This document shows positions 51,105-60,007 of a DNA stretch of 64,000 nucleotides, in pieces. The DNA comes from Streptomyces atratus. GTDB lineage: Bacteria > Actinomycetota > Actinomycetes > Streptomycetales > Streptomycetaceae. A model generated the notes under the pieces. The model saw only the letters and a list, made by a program, of their open reading frames with translations, was not told the DNA's origin and searched no databases. Location of the stretch: positions 243,196-307,195 of the forward strand of contig NZ_FPJO01000005.1 of the NCBI RefSeq assembly GCF_900119365.1, in the 5' to 3' direction. How positions within the stretch are numbered: position 1 is the first letter of the stretch; the number at the start of each line of letters is the position of its first letter. A program made the translations under genes and the position numbers.

Positions 51105-52520
51105 TCAGGCCGCCCGCAGACGCCGCCAGACCGCCTTCGCCGCGTGGTGGCCCGACATGCCGTGCACCCCGGGGCCGGGTGGAGTGGCCGAGGAGCACAG
51201 GAACACCGCGGGGTGCGCCGTCGCGTACGGCACGCGGGCGAGCTTGGGCCGGATCACCGTCTGCAGGCCGGAGAACGCGCCGCACGCGATGTCACCGCCG
51301 ACGTAGTTGGCGTTGCGCTTCGCGAGCTCGGGCGGTCCGGCCACCGCGCGGGCGAGCACCAGGTCGCGGAATCCGGGGGCGAAGCGCTCCAGTTGCCGTT
51401 CGATGACATCGGTGGCGTCGCCCTGCCATCCCGACGGGACATGTCCGTACGCCCAGAAGACATGGCGGCCCTCTGGCGCGCGGGACGGGTCGACCAGGCT
51501 GGGCTGTGCGGTGATCAGGAACGGCACGCTCGGGTCGCGGCCCGTCACCGCGGCCGTCAGCGCGGCGTCGATCTCGCCGGCCGTGGGGCCGATGTGGACC
51601 GTGCCGGCCCGGCGGGCGTCCCTGGCGGTCCAGGGGACGGGGCCCGACAGGGCGTAGTCGATCTTGAAGCAGGACGCGCCGTACCGGTAGCCGCGGTAGG
51701 CGTGGCCCAGGCCGGCGATGCGGGCGAGGGCGGTGGGCGAGGTGTCGAAGACGTAGGCGCGGGCGGGCGGGAGCTCGTCGAGCCGCTTGACCTCCGTGCC
51801 GGTGCGGATCGTGCCGCCCTGTTCGCGTATGTACGAGGCGAGGGCGTCGGAGATGGCCTGCGATCCGCCGCGCGGCACGGGCCACCCCTTCTCGTGCGCC
51901 GCCAGGGCGAACAGCAGGGCGATCCCGCCGGTCGCCGGACTGCCGGTGGGCGCGATGGCGTGGGCGGCGAGCCCGGCGAACAGGCCGCGCGCCTTCGCAC
52001 CGCCGAAGCGGCGGGAGAGCAGCGAGGCGGGCTGGAGCGCGTCGAGACCGAAGCGCACCCAGCGGTAGGGGTCGCGGGGCAGCCCGTCCCACGGGGTGCG
52101 CAGGAAGTCCTGGGCGAGGGTGTCCCAGTGGCCGAGGTAGGGGGCGAGGAGCCTGCGGTACGCCCCCGCGTCCCGGGCGCCCAGCGACATGGCGCTCTCC
52201 CCCACCGAGCCGGTGAGCACGGCGGCCGTGCCGTCCGGGAACGGGTGGGCGAGCGCCAGCTCGGGCTGGAGCCACTCCAGGCCGTGCCGGGCGAGCGGCA
52301 TCGCGTTGAACGCGGGCGAGCCGATGCCCAGCGGGTGGACGGCGGAACAGGGGTCGTGGCGGAATCCGGGAAGGGTGAGCTCCTCGGTGCGGGCGCCGCC
52401 TCCGACGGTCTCCTCCGCTTCGAAGACCTCCACGGCGAAGCCGCGGCGGGCCAGTTCGGCTGCGGCGGTCAGCCCGTTGGGACCCGCCCCCACGACGACT
52501 GCATCGAGCATCGACGGCAC
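51105..52520 (-). CDS. Phytoene desaturase-like FAD/NAD(P)-dependent oxidoreductase
   Basis: A flavin amine oxidase/desaturase-fold protein of 471 residues. It begins [20 protein letters not shown] (FAD-binding GxGxxG) with the ADP-ribose Glu in [18 protein letters not shown], and ends with the C-terminal motif [20 protein letters not shown]. It would oxidise or saturate polyenes or amines. No carotenoid genes adjoin it. GTG 52520 or ATG 52511 are both supported by GAAGGAG. Confidence 0.9.
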   Translation of the reverse strand: MPSMLDAVVVGAGPNGLTAAAELARRGFAVEVFEAEETVGGGARTEELTLPGFRHDPCSAVHPLGIGSPAFNAMPLARHGLEWLQPELALAHPFPDGTAAVLTGSVGESAMSLGARDAGAYRRLLAPYLGHWDTLAQDFLRTPWDGLPRDPYRWVRFGLDALQPASLLSRRFGGAKARGLFAGLAAHAIAPTGSPATGGIALLFALAAHEKGWPVPRGGSQAISDALASYIREQGGTIRTGTEVKRLDELPPARAYVFDTSPTALARIAGLGHAYRGYRYGASCFKIDYALSGPVPWTARDARRAGTVHIGPTAGEIDAALTAAVTGRDPSVPFLITAQPSLVDPSRAPEGRHVFWAYGHVPSGWQGDATDVIERQLERFAPGFRDLVLARAVAGPPELAKRNANYVGGDIACGAFSGLQTVIRPKLARVPYATAHPAVFLCSSATPPGPGVHGMSGHHAAKAVWRRLRAA

Positions 52521-52607
52521 CTTCGGACTCCTTCGTCAGCCGGCGGCCAGGACACCCAGGATATTCCGCGGCACCGACAGCACGGTCGCGGGTAGGGTCA
52601 CCGGGCG

Positions 52608-53456
52608 ATGAACACACCGAACTCCCGGAACACGCCCGTGACGGCCCACGAAGCCGCCGTCCCCTCCCACATCGCTGGCATGGCGTCCCGGCTCACCGCC
52701 CTGCCCGGCATCCGGGCCGTCGCATTGGGCGGCAGCCGGGCCCGTGGCACCCACCGCCCGGACTCCGACTGGGATCTGGGCGTGTACTACCGCGGCACCG
52801 TCGACGTGGCCGCGCTGACCGCGCTGGCGTCCGAGGTGCAGGGTTCCCCCGCCGAGGTCGCCGGTCCCGGCGGGTGGGGGCCCTGGGTCGATGGCGGGGC
52901 CTGGCTGAGGGTGGACGGTGTCCCGGTGGACTGGATCCTGCGCGATCTGGACCGGGTGGAGGCGGTCTGGGCGGACTGCCGTGAGGGGCGCTTCGAAGTG
53001 GGCGTACAGCCCGGCCATCCGCTCGGGTTCTGGTCCCCCGCCTACCCCGGCGAGGTGGCGCTGGGGCGCGTGCTCTCCGACCCCCACGGGGAGTTGACGG
53101 CACTTCGGAACGAGACCCGGACCTATCCGGAACCGCTGCGCACCGCGCTGGTCGAGGCCGCGTGGGAGGCGGAGTTCTCGGTGGCGGCCGCCCGCAAGTC
53201 GGCTCCTGGCGGTGACACGCTCCATGTCTCGCTGTGCCTGTCACGGGCGTTCGGCATCCTCGCCCAGTCCCTCCACGCCCACCACCGCACCTGGTGTCTG
53301 AACGAGAAGGGCGCGTCGGCCGCGTCGGCCGCTCTGCCGGACACCCCGACGCACTACACCGAACGGATCGGCGAGGCGCTGCGGGGGCTGGACGTGGAGT
53401 CGGTGGAGCTGGCCGCGGAGGTCGTGCGGGACGTACGGACGGCCTGCGGCGGGTGA
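52608..53456 (+). CDS. Nucleotidyltransferase domain protein
   Basis: A 282-residue protein with a pol-beta-type core: VALGGSRARGTHRPDSDWDL, giving GGS and two catalytic Asp. The N-terminal part resembles the aminoglycoside-type and HEPN/MNT enzymes; a helical C-terminal half (VSLCLSRAFGILAQSLHAH) follows. It may add AMP to a small substrate or protein. It is divergent from the desaturase and convergent with the MarR gene. No HEPN partner is seen, so an MNT-HEPN toxin-antitoxin pair is unlikely. Confidence 0.88.
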   Translation: MNTPNSRNTPVTAHEAAVPSHIAGMASRLTALPGIRAVALGGSRARGTHRPDSDWDLGVYYRGTVDVAALTALASEVQGSPAEVAGPGGWGPWVDGGAWLRVDGVPVDWILRDLDRVEAVWADCREGRFEVGVQPGHPLGFWSPAYPGEVALGRVLSDPHGELTALRNETRTYPEPLRTALVEAAWEAEFSVAAARKSAPGGDTLHVSLCLSRAFGILAQSLHAHHRTWCLNEKGASAASAALPDTPTHYTERIGEALRGLDVESVELAAEVVRDVRTACGG

Positions 53457-53496
53457 GGCGAGCCGACGGGAGGCGCGGTGAGGCCCGGGGCGCCGC

Positions 53497-53936
53497 TCAG
53501 TCCCGCCCGATGGCCGTGACACAACGGGCGAGCAGAGCCCGCAGGGCGTCCCGCTCCTCCGGGGCGAACTCCTCGGCGAGCCGGCGCTCGATCCGTACCG
53601 CCTGCTCGTCTGCGAGCCGGAGCGCTCCGCGGCCCGCATCGGTGAGCCGGGTCTCCAGCATCTTCCGGTGCCAGCGGTGCGCCGTGCGGACGACCAGGCC
53701 GCACTCTTCGAGGTGTTTCAGCACCGCCGCCATCGCCTGCGGTGTGACCAGGCAGGCCCGTGCCGGCGCGGCACCCGGTATGCCCGGGTCGTCGGCGAGG
53801 GCGGACAGCGCCGCGTACTGGGCGACGGTGACCCCCGCCGCGTCCCTCAGCGCGGCACTCCTGGCCGCGCTGAGGGCCTGTTCCGCGCGCGCTTGATGTC
53901 CGCGCCCAGGCGTTCGTCGGCGGGCAGCGGGGTCAC
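53497..53936 (-). pseudogene. MarR family regulator, frameshifted at a CG repeat
   Basis: GTG 53936 reads MTPLPADERLGADIKRA, the typical start (ERLG-x-DIKRAEQAL) of this MarR group. The remainder, EQALSAARSAALRDAAGVTV to a stop at 53497, is in another frame with the HTH (RACLVTPQAMAAVLKHLEEC), wing and C-terminal helices intact. The break is at CGCGCGCG near 53885-53892, consistent with a two-base gain. A read through from an ATG at 53961 is open but its first residues are not MarR-like. Confidence 0.75.
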
Positions 53937-54190
53937 GGTCAACGCCCTGCACCCAGCGCATCTGATGGACACCCGCGGCGTGCGGGAGTACGGGCTCACG
54001 CCGGCCGTTCCGGTCGAGTAGGGCGTCCGCCCGACCGTCCGGCTGATCACCGATCCGGCCCTGTCCGATGTCACCGGCAGGTATTTCGACCGCTTCACGG
54101 ACACGGCCGCCCATGAGCAGGCGTACGACCCGCGGGCCCGCGCCCGGCTGCGGGCGCTGACCCGCGAGCTGCTCGCCCGATCAGGGTCCG
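53917..54190 (+). pseudogene. C-terminal remnant of a short-chain dehydrogenase
   Basis: The plus strand encodes AGSGVTVNALHPAHLMDTRG, an in-frame TAG at 54019-54021, then GVRPTVRLITDPALSDVTGR and YFDRFTDTAAHEQAYDPRAR. This is the last third of an SDR enzyme (GVTVNALHPA is the post-active-site signature). The Rossmann half is missing and one codon (likely GAG) has become TAG. It overlaps the 5' end of the opposite-strand MarR relic, so one deletion probably damaged both. Confidence 0.8.
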
Positions 54191-54196
54191 GTCCGG

Positions 54197-55024
54197 TCAG
54201 GCCCCGCGCCGGAGCGCGTCCAGGACGCGTTCGACGGTCGCCTCGTCGCGGGCCGCCGTGAACGGCAGGGTGTTGCCGCCGGTGATGCGGAACGGCGCGC
54301 CGGAGAGGGTGGCCTGGGCGCCGCCCGCCTCGGTGACCAGCAGCAGGCCCGCCGCGTGGTCCCAGGCGTACTCCCAGCTGAAGGCGACCGCGTCCTGGGC
54401 GCCGCGGGCGACGTCGAGGTATTCGAGGCCCGCCGAACCGCAGGGGCGGGCCTCGATCCCCTCGGTGCGCAGGCCGAGCAGGGCGCGCTTCTGGGCGTCG
54501 GTGGTGTAGTCGGGGTGCGACATCGCCACGCGCAGAACGGCCCCGGGTGCGGGCGAGCCGGAGCATATCGGCTTGCCGTCGAGGGTGGCGCCGCGGCCGC
54601 GCACCGCGACCGCCATCTCGTCCAGGGCGGCGGCGTACGTCCATGAGGCGAGGAGTTCACCGCGGTGGGCGAGGGCGACCAGGGTGCAGAAGCCCGGTTC
54701 GCCGCGGACGAACTGGCGGGTGCCGTCGACCGGGTCGACGATCCATACGGGCGCGTCGCCGCCCAGGGCGTCGTACACCGCCGGGTCGGCGTGGACCGCC
54801 TCCTCGCCGACGACGACCGAGCCGGGCAGGAGCGCGGTCAGGGACGCGGTGAGGTGTTCTTCGGCGAGGCGGTCGGCGGTGGTGACGAGGTCGTGCGGGC
54901 CGCTCTTCTCGACGATCTCGTGCGCGGCGAGTTGCTGGAAGCGCGGCATGATCTCGGCGGCGGCCGCTGCGCGTACCGCCGCCTCGACCTCGGTCAGGTC
55001 CCCGGTGAGGAATTCATCGATCAT
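54197..55024 (-). CDS. Inositol monophosphatase family protein
   Basis: A Mg2+-dependent phosphatase of 275 residues. Metal-binding motifs are VVVGEEAVHA (Glu), WIVDPVDGTRQFVRG (DPxDGTxxF) and SWEYAWDHAAGLLLVTEAGG (WD). Substrates may be inositol-, histidinol- or sulfo-nucleotide phosphates; none is fixed by context. ATG 55024 (MIDEFLTGDL) is the family-like start. Confidence 0.92.
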   Translation of the reverse strand: MIDEFLTGDLTEVEAAVRAAAAAEIMPRFQQLAAHEIVEKSGPHDLVTTADRLAEEHLTASLTALLPGSVVVGEEAVHADPAVYDALGGDAPVWIVDPVDGTRQFVRGEPGFCTLVALAHRGELLASWTYAAALDEMAVAVRGRGATLDGKPICSGSPAPGAVLRVAMSHPDYTTDAQKRALLGLRTEGIEARPCGSAGLEYLDVARGAQDAVAFSWEYAWDHAAGLLLVTEAGGAQATLSGAPFRITGGNTLPFTAARDEATVERVLDALRRGA

Positions 55025-55087
55025 GCCTCCAGCCAACCACGTCGCACCGGGGACCCGACGACCTGGTCATGTCGGGGAAGTGGCCGC

Positions 55088-55306
55088 TCAGCGTCCTACG
55101 GCGTACCCCTGCCGGTCGCCGCCGGGTGTACCGAACGCCATGGCGGGGACGCCGTCACGCAGGGCGAGGGACGGGGTGAGGGTGGTGCGGGGCGGCGGCC
55201 GGGGGTGAGGGAGTTCGGCAGGCCCTCGTCCGGCCAGGCCATCCGGAGCCGGCTTCCGAGCGGGAATCCGGGCGAAGATCTCCGGGGCGAAGGGGCCCGC
55301 ACGCAC
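55088..55306 (-). pseudogene. Remnant of gamma-glutamyltransferase
   Basis: The minus strand carries RTTLTPSLALRDGVPAMAFG and TPGGDRQ, then a stop at 55088. RTTL-x-PSL-x-LRDG-x-x-x-MAFGTPGGD is the signature close to the C-terminal part of GGT enzymes. The remainder is absent, and the sequence ends soon after. Confidence 0.75.
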
Positions 55307-55324
55307 GAGGAATCACGGGGACGA

Positions 55325-55708
55325 TCAGAACCACTCGTCGTGCGCGGGCGGTTCGCAGAGTTCGAAGACCACCTCGCCCGCATCCGGATCGCCGCCCGCG
55401 ACCGGGCGCACCCGGGCACCGACGGACACCCGGTGCGGAGCCGCGCCCACGACGCGGCAGCGGAACACGAAGCCTTCCGGGAACCGGACGAGGGACTCGT
55501 TGCGTGCGGCCTCCGTGTAGCGGTGGACGACGCCGGACCTCACCACGACCCCCGGACCGGCGCTGTGTTCGGGCTTCAGGTCACTCGACGCGCACACCGG
55601 GCACAGCAGCCTCCGGAAAGAGGCGGTGCCGCACCAGCGGCACCGGTGGTAGTTCAGGCCGGCTTCCTCATGCGCCGTCTGCACGGTGCCACTCGATGAC
55701 TGGGACAC
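55325..55708 (-). CDS. Zinc-ribbon OB-fold protein (DUF35)
   Basis: A 127-residue protein with an N-terminal rubredoxin-like zinc ribbon (HRCRWCGTASFRRLLCPVCA) and an OB-fold that binds acyl-CoA in thiolase or hydratase complexes. It normally works beside a thiolase or lipid-transfer protein, none of which adjoins it here. Its promoter contains the paired GGCAC/GTGCC operators, which suggests membership of the etf/ccr regulon. ATG 55708. Confidence 0.88.
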   Translation of the reverse strand: MSQSSSGTVQTAHEEAGLNYHRCRWCGTASFRRLLCPVCASSDLKPEHSAGPGVVVRSGVVHRYTEAARNESLVRFPEGFVFRCRVVGAAPHRVSVGARVRPVAGGDPDAGEVVFELCEPPAHDEWF

Positions 55709-55771
55709 GTTCGACCCCCTGTGCTCGGCTCGGATACGCCGCGCCTGCGCGTCGGCGCGTCCGCACCATAG

Positions 55772-55807
55772 GGCACTGAGTGTCGAATCGTAAAGACACT
55801 CAGTGCC
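55772..55807. promoter_or_regulatory. Twin operator sites upstream of the DUF35 gene
   Basis: GGCACTGAGTGTC (55772-55784) and GACACTCAGTGCC (55795-55807) are exact inverse copies 10 bp apart; each is itself a GGCAC-N3-GTGCC-like palindrome. They lie in the 120-bp gap upstream of the DUF35 gene. They match sites near etfB and ccr. A terminator role for the TetR gene is an alternative. Confidence 0.7.
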
Positions 55808-55828
55808 AGATCGAGCCGTACCGAGGGG

Positions 55829-56536
55829 TCAGTCCTGCCCGATGACCGACTCGATCTGCTGCACCACCCGCCACATCGGAGCCCCCTTCGCGGCGACCAT
55901 CACCACCACGTCGCCGTCGGCCGAGGACGTGGCCGCACTCCCGGCCGCCCCGCTCCCCCACACCCGGCGCACCATCCCGAGCGCGTGGTCGACGGCGGCC
56001 TCCGCGTCCCCCTCGCCGCCCGAACGCAGCCATGTCCGCAGCCCGTTGTTGTGCGCGGCGACCACGGACGCGGCGATCACCTCGGCGCGCAGCGCCCCGT
56101 CGTCCGATTCGCCGTACCTGCCACGCAGATAGCCGGCCAGCGTCTGCTCGTACCGCCGCACCACGGACAGTTCGTAGGTGCGCAGTCCGGGTACCTCGCG
56201 GGTGAGCCGGTACCGCTGGACGGAGAACACCGGATTGGCGGAGTACATGCGCAGCACCAGCCGGGCCGCGTCGCTCACCGCCTCCACCGGCTCCAGGTCG
56301 ACGGCCTCCGCCAGGAACGCGGTCATGTCGGCGAGGCACCGCTCGTGGTCCGGGAAGACCGCGTCCTCCTTGGAGGGGAAGTACCGGAAGAACGACCGGC
56401 GCCCGACCCCGGCCCGCGCCACGATGTCGTCCACCGTGGTCTGCTCGAAGCCCCGCTCCAGGAAGAGCTGGAAGGCCGCCTCGGCGAGCACCTCCCGCAT
56501 GGGGGCCTTCTTCGCCGGTCTGCGCGCGTCAGTCAT
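55829..56536 (-). CDS. TetR family regulator, divergent from etfB
   Basis: A 235-residue regulator. The HTH is AFQLFLERGFEQTTVDDIVA then GVGRRSFFRYFPSKEDAVFP, and a later block is YRLTREVPGLRTYELSVVRRYE; both match the TetR at 26722-27537. ATG 56536 leaves a 109-bp divergent region with GGCAC/GTGCC operators. It probably represses etfBA and itself, released by an acyl-CoA ligand. Confidence 0.92.
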   Translation of the reverse strand: MTDARRPAKKAPMREVLAEAAFQLFLERGFEQTTVDDIVARAGVGRRSFFRYFPSKEDAVFPDHERCLADMTAFLAEAVDLEPVEAVSDAARLVLRMYSANPVFSVQRYRLTREVPGLRTYELSVVRRYEQTLAGYLRGRYGESDDGALRAEVIAASVVAAHNNGLRTWLRSGGEGDAEAAVDHALGMVRRVWGSGAAGSAATSSADGDVVVMVAAKGAPMWRVVQQIESVIGQD

Positions 56537-56567
56537 GCCGGGAACGTAGCACCGGAAGGCCCATTCT

Positions 56568-56602
56568 GGCACCAAGTTCCTTTACAGAGGGTACTGAGTG
56601 CC
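56568..56602. promoter_or_regulatory. Operators between tetR and etfB
   Basis: GGTACTGAGTGCC (56590-56602) is a strong copy and GGCACCAAGTTCC (56568-56580) a weaker one, 22 bp apart centre to centre, the same spacing as the pair before ccr. Confidence 0.7.
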
Positions 56603-56645
56603 ATATCGTCATCCCTACGAACCGCACCCAGGTAGGAGAGCCGGC

Positions 56646-57431
56646 GTGAGCTTGAGGATCGTTGTCTGTGTGAAGTACGTGCCCGACGCCACCGGCGACC
56701 GGCATTTCGCCGATGACCTGACGGTGGACCGGGACGATGTGGACGGTCTGCTGTCGGAGCTGGACGAGTACGCGGTGGAGCAGGCGCTGCAGATCGCGGA
56801 CGAGGCGGACGATGCGGAGATCACCGTGTTGACGGTGGGTCCGGAGGATGCCAAGGACGCGTTGCGCAAGGCGTTGTCGATGGGTGCGGACAAGGCGGTT
56901 CATGTCGAGGACGACGGTCTGCACGGCAGTGATGTGATGGGTACGTCGCTGGTGCTGGCGAAGGCGGTGGAGAAGGCGGGTTACGACCTGGTGATCTCCG
57001 GTATGGCGTCGACGGACGGGACGATGGGTGTGCTGCCGGCGGTGCTGGCGGAGCGGCTGGGTGTGCCGCAGGTGACGCTGTTGTCCGAGGTGTCGGTCGA
57101 GGGCGGTGTGGTGCGGGGTCGTCGTGACGGGGACTCGGCGTCGGAGCGGCTGGAGGCGTCGTTGCCGGCGGTGGTGTCGGTGACGGATCAGTCGGGTGAG
57201 GCGCGGTATCCGTCGTTCAAGGGGATCATGGCGGCGAAGAAGAAGCCGGTTGTGTCGTGGGACCTGGAGGATCTGGGGATCGGGGCGGACGAGGTCGGTC
57301 TGGCGGGTGCCTGGACGGTGGTGGATTCCGTGGCGCAGCGTCCGGCGCGGACGGCGGGCACGATCGTGAAGGACGAGGGTGAGGGCGGGCGTGGGCTGGC
57401 CGAGTTCCTCGCGGGCCAGAAGTTCATCTGA
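56646..57431 (+). CDS. etfB: Electron transfer flavoprotein beta subunit
   Basis: Accepts electrons from acyl-CoA dehydrogenases and binds AMP. The 261-residue protein begins MSLRIVVCVKYVPDATGDRH and has the signature DLVISGMASTDGTMGVLPAV, followed by YPSFKGIMAAKKKPVVSWD. GTG 56646 follows TAGGAGAG. It is 54 bp before etfA. The codon use is unusually GTG/CTG/GGT-rich in the first half (many GTs and TGs), unlike most neighbours. Confidence 0.96.
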   Translation: MSLRIVVCVKYVPDATGDRHFADDLTVDRDDVDGLLSELDEYAVEQALQIADEADDAEITVLTVGPEDAKDALRKALSMGADKAVHVEDDGLHGSDVMGTSLVLAKAVEKAGYDLVISGMASTDGTMGVLPAVLAERLGVPQVTLLSEVSVEGGVVRGRRDGDSASERLEASLPAVVSVTDQSGEARYPSFKGIMAAKKKPVVSWDLEDLGIGADEVGLAGAWTVVDSVAQRPARTAGTIVKDEGEGGRGLAEFLAGQKFI

Positions 57432-57485
57432 TCCGGCCCCTTGTTCTGTTTCGTTTCTTTGCTACTCGCAGGAGATTGAAGTCCC

Positions 57486-58448
57486 ATGGCTGAAGTTCTC
57501 GTCTTTGTCGATCACGTGGACGGTGCGGTCCGCAAGCCCACGCTGGAGTTGCTGACGCTGGCGCGTCGGGTCGGTGAGCCGGTCGCGCTCGCGGTGGGTG
57601 CGGGTGCTGCCGGTACGGCGGGGGTGCTGGCGGAGCACGGTGCGGTGCGGGTTCTGACCGTGGACGCGCCGGAGTTCGCGGAGTATCTCGTGGTGCCGAA
57701 GGTGGATGCGTTGCAGGCCGCGTACGAGGCGGTGTCGCCGGTGGCGGTGCTGGTGCCGTCGTCGGCGGAGGGCAAGGAGGTCGCGGCGCGGCTGGCGGTG
57801 CGTATCGGTTCGGGCGTCATCACCGATGCGGTGGATCTGGAGGCGGGTGAGGGGGGCCTGGTCGCGACGCAGTCCGCGTTCGCGGCGTCGTTCACCACCC
57901 GGTCGCGGGTGTCGAGGGGGACGCCGGTGATCACGGTGAAGCCGAACTCGGCGCCGGTGGAGGCGGCTGTGGCCGCGGGTGCGGTCGAGGCGCTGGAGGT
58001 GTCGTTCTCGGCGCAGGCCACGGGTACGAGGGTGACCGCGCGGACCCCGCGTGAGTCGACGGGGCGTCCGGAGCTGACCGAGGCGGCGATCGTCGTGTCG
58101 GGTGGCCGGGGTGTCAACGGTGCGGAGAACTTCCACCTCATCGAGACGCTCGCCGACGCGCTGGGCGCGGCGGTCGGTGCGTCGCGTGCCGCGGTGGACG
58201 CGGGGTGGTACCCGCACTCCAGCCAGGTCGGGCAGACCGGCAAGTCCGTCTCGCCGCAGCTGTACATCGCCTCGGGGATCTCGGGCGCGATCCAGCACCG
58301 GGCCGGCATGCAGACGTCCAAGACGATCGTCGCGATCAACAAGGACGCCGAGGCCCCGATCTTCGACCTCGTCGACTACGGCGTCGTCGGCGACCTCTTC
58401 CAGGTCGTTCCCCAGCTCACCGAAGAGGTCAACGCCCGCAAGGGCTGA
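57486..58448 (+). CDS. etfA: Electron transfer flavoprotein alpha subunit
   Basis: Binds FAD and passes electrons to the ETF:quinone oxidoreductase. The 320-residue protein has the N-terminal [20 protein letters not shown] and the FAD-binding C-terminal domain [40 protein letters not shown] and [13 protein letters not shown]. It forms an operon with etfB and ends at a perfect terminator hairpin. It is the likely partner of the methylsuccinyl-CoA dehydrogenase. Confidence 0.96.
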   Translation: MAEVLVFVDHVDGAVRKPTLELLTLARRVGEPVALAVGAGAAGTAGVLAEHGAVRVLTVDAPEFAEYLVVPKVDALQAAYEAVSPVAVLVPSSAEGKEVAARLAVRIGSGVITDAVDLEAGEGGLVATQSAFAASFTTRSRVSRGTPVITVKPNSAPVEAAVAAGAVEALEVSFSAQATGTRVTARTPRESTGRPELTEAAIVVSGGRGVNGAENFHLIETLADALGAAVGASRAAVDAGWYPHSSQVGQTGKSVSPQLYIASGISGAIQHRAGMQTSKTIVAINKDAEAPIFDLVDYGVVGDLFQVVPQLTEEVNARKG

Positions 58449-58484
58449 CCCGGCCGGGGCAGCCGCAACCCATTCCCACGGTCC

Positions 58485-58518
58485 GGGGCCGTGTGGTGCA
58501 CACGCACCACACGGCCCC
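58485..58518 (+). terminator. Terminator of etfBA
   Basis: Perfect 15-bp stem (GGGGCCGTGTGGTGC and its complement) with a 4-base loop, 36 bp past the etfA stop. The remaining sequence to 58754 shows no gene. Confidence 0.9.
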
Positions 58519-58754
58519 GCACCCTTTCCGACCACCGTTCCGTACGGTAAAAGCACGGCAAAACACGCACGTCAAGCAGCTACCCGGGCCTCCTGAGCGA
58601 TCCTTTTCGGACTTTCCCGTCCGCCGCGCCCTGGCGGCTCCGGATGCCTCGTCACCGGCCCTATGCTCTACACGTCTGTAGAGAACGGGAGCCGCCGTCG
58701 GCGTTCCCGGACTCCCCGCACCCCTCGTACGCACATAAGGGAGTGAACGCCGCG

Positions 58755-59765
58755 ATGGTGTTCAAACGACTGCTCGGCTCGCTCGGCGTGGGCGGGCCCA
58801 CCGTCGACACCGTCCTCACCACCGGGGCCGCCGCTCCGGGCGGCCCCCTGTCCGGCCAGGTCCATCTCAAGGGCGGCAGCGCCGACTTCGACATCGACCA
58901 CATCGCGCTGGAACTCGTCGCGCGGGTGGAGGACGAACGCGGGGAGGAGGAAGAGCGCTTCGTGGCCTTCGAGCGCTTCACCGTCGGCGGCGGCTTCCGG
59001 CTGGCCGAGGGCGAGCGACTCGGCGTTCCGTTCACGGTCGCGCTGCCGTGGGAGACGCCGCTCACCGAGTTGTACGGGCAGAGCCTGGGCATCGTGCTCG
59101 GTGTACGCACGGAGGTGTCGGTCGCCGGGGCCAAGGACAAGGGCGATCTCGACCGGCTCGCGGTGGGTCCGCTGCCGGTGCAGGAGGCGATCCTCGAAGC
59201 GTTCGGACAGCTCGGCTTCGGCTTCGAGTCAGCGGATCTGGAGTACGGCCGCATCGGCGGCACCGGCCAGCGACTCCCCTTCTACCAGGAGATCGAGCTG
59301 ACCCCGTCGCCGCAGTACGCGCACGCGGTCGACGAGATCGAGGTGACCTTCCTGGCCACCGCGGGCGGCATGGAGGTGGTCCTGGAGGCCGACAGGCGAG
59401 GCGGGCTCCTCTCCGGCGGACACGACGCGCTCACTCGGTTCACGGTCGCGCACGACAGCATCCACCACCAGGACTGGCAGGCCCTGGTCGACGGCTGGCT
59501 CCGGCAGTTGGTCGAGCACCGGTCGGCGTACGCGGAAGGCTCCGCGTACGGCCACGGCGACCCGTACGCCGGACACCATGCCCACCACGAGGACCACCAT
59601 CACGACGGCGGTCACCGCACCGGTCCGGGCCCGGGCACGGCCGTCGCGGTGGGCGCGGCAGGTCTCGCGGTCGGCGTCGTCGGAGGCATGGTCGCCGCCG
59701 AAGTCGTCGACGAGGTGGGGGACTTCTTCGAGGACGACAACGACGACGAGGACGGGGACGGCTGA
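58755..59765 (+). CDS. Sporulation protein Spo0M-like (SpoOM)
   Basis: A 336-residue cytosolic arrestin-like protein related to Bacillus Spo0M. The N-terminal ~250 residues give the two beta-sandwich core (MVFKRLLGSLGVGGPTVDTV, PLSGQVHLKGGSADFDIDHI). The C-terminus has a His-rich stretch (HHAHHEDHHHDGGH), a glycine-zipper-like AVGAAGLAVGVVGGMVAAE and an acidic end. ATG 58755 is used. Its stop overlaps tatA (TGATG). The His-rich part could bind metal. Confidence 0.9.
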   Translation: MVFKRLLGSLGVGGPTVDTVLTTGAAAPGGPLSGQVHLKGGSADFDIDHIALELVARVEDERGEEEERFVAFERFTVGGGFRLAEGERLGVPFTVALPWETPLTELYGQSLGIVLGVRTEVSVAGAKDKGDLDRLAVGPLPVQEAILEAFGQLGFGFESADLEYGRIGGTGQRLPFYQEIELTPSPQYAHAVDEIEVTFLATAGGMEVVLEADRRGGLLSGGHDALTRFTVAHDSIHHQDWQALVDGWLRQLVEHRSAYAEGSAYGHGDPYAGHHAHHEDHHHDGGHRTGPGPGTAVAVGAAGLAVGVVGGMVAAEVVDEVGDFFEDDNDDEDGDG

Positions 59766-60007
59766 TGTTCGGAATCAGCGAGATCGCGATCATCCTGATC
59801 GTGGTGATCGTCCTCCTGGGCGCCAAGAGACTCCCCGAACTGGCCCGCTCCGCGGGCAAGTCGGCCCGCATCCTCAAGGCCGAGGCGAAGGCGATGAAGG
59901 AGCCGAAGGGCGCCGAGGGGGAAGCGGGAGCGCCATGTGTCATCCGCGGCGAGACCGTGGCCCGGCACGAGACCGGGGACCCGGGACGGGATACGGGGCA
60001 GCAGTAG
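59765..60007 (+). CDS. tatA: Twin-arginine translocase TatA/TatE family subunit
   Basis: An 80-residue Tat pore subunit: single N-terminal membrane helix MFGISEIAIILIVVIVLLGA, the hinge and amphipathic helix KRLPELARSAGKSARILKAE, then a short polar tail. No tatC adjoins it, so it is an accessory TatA. It is translationally coupled to the spo0M-like gene. Confidence 0.9.
   Translation: MFGISEIAIILIVVIVLLGAKRLPELARSAGKSARILKAEAKAMKEPKGAEGEAGAPCVIRGETVARHETGDPGRDTGQQ

Noticed and set aside
52608..53456. MNT-HEPN toxin-antitoxin antitoxin
   Set aside because: The protein is longer than MNT antitoxins and no HEPN gene adjoins it.
53497..53961. MarR gene as intact with ATG 53961
   Set aside because: That start gives an Arg/Gly-rich head unlike any MarR, whereas the ERLGADIKRA start is one frame away and joins correctly.
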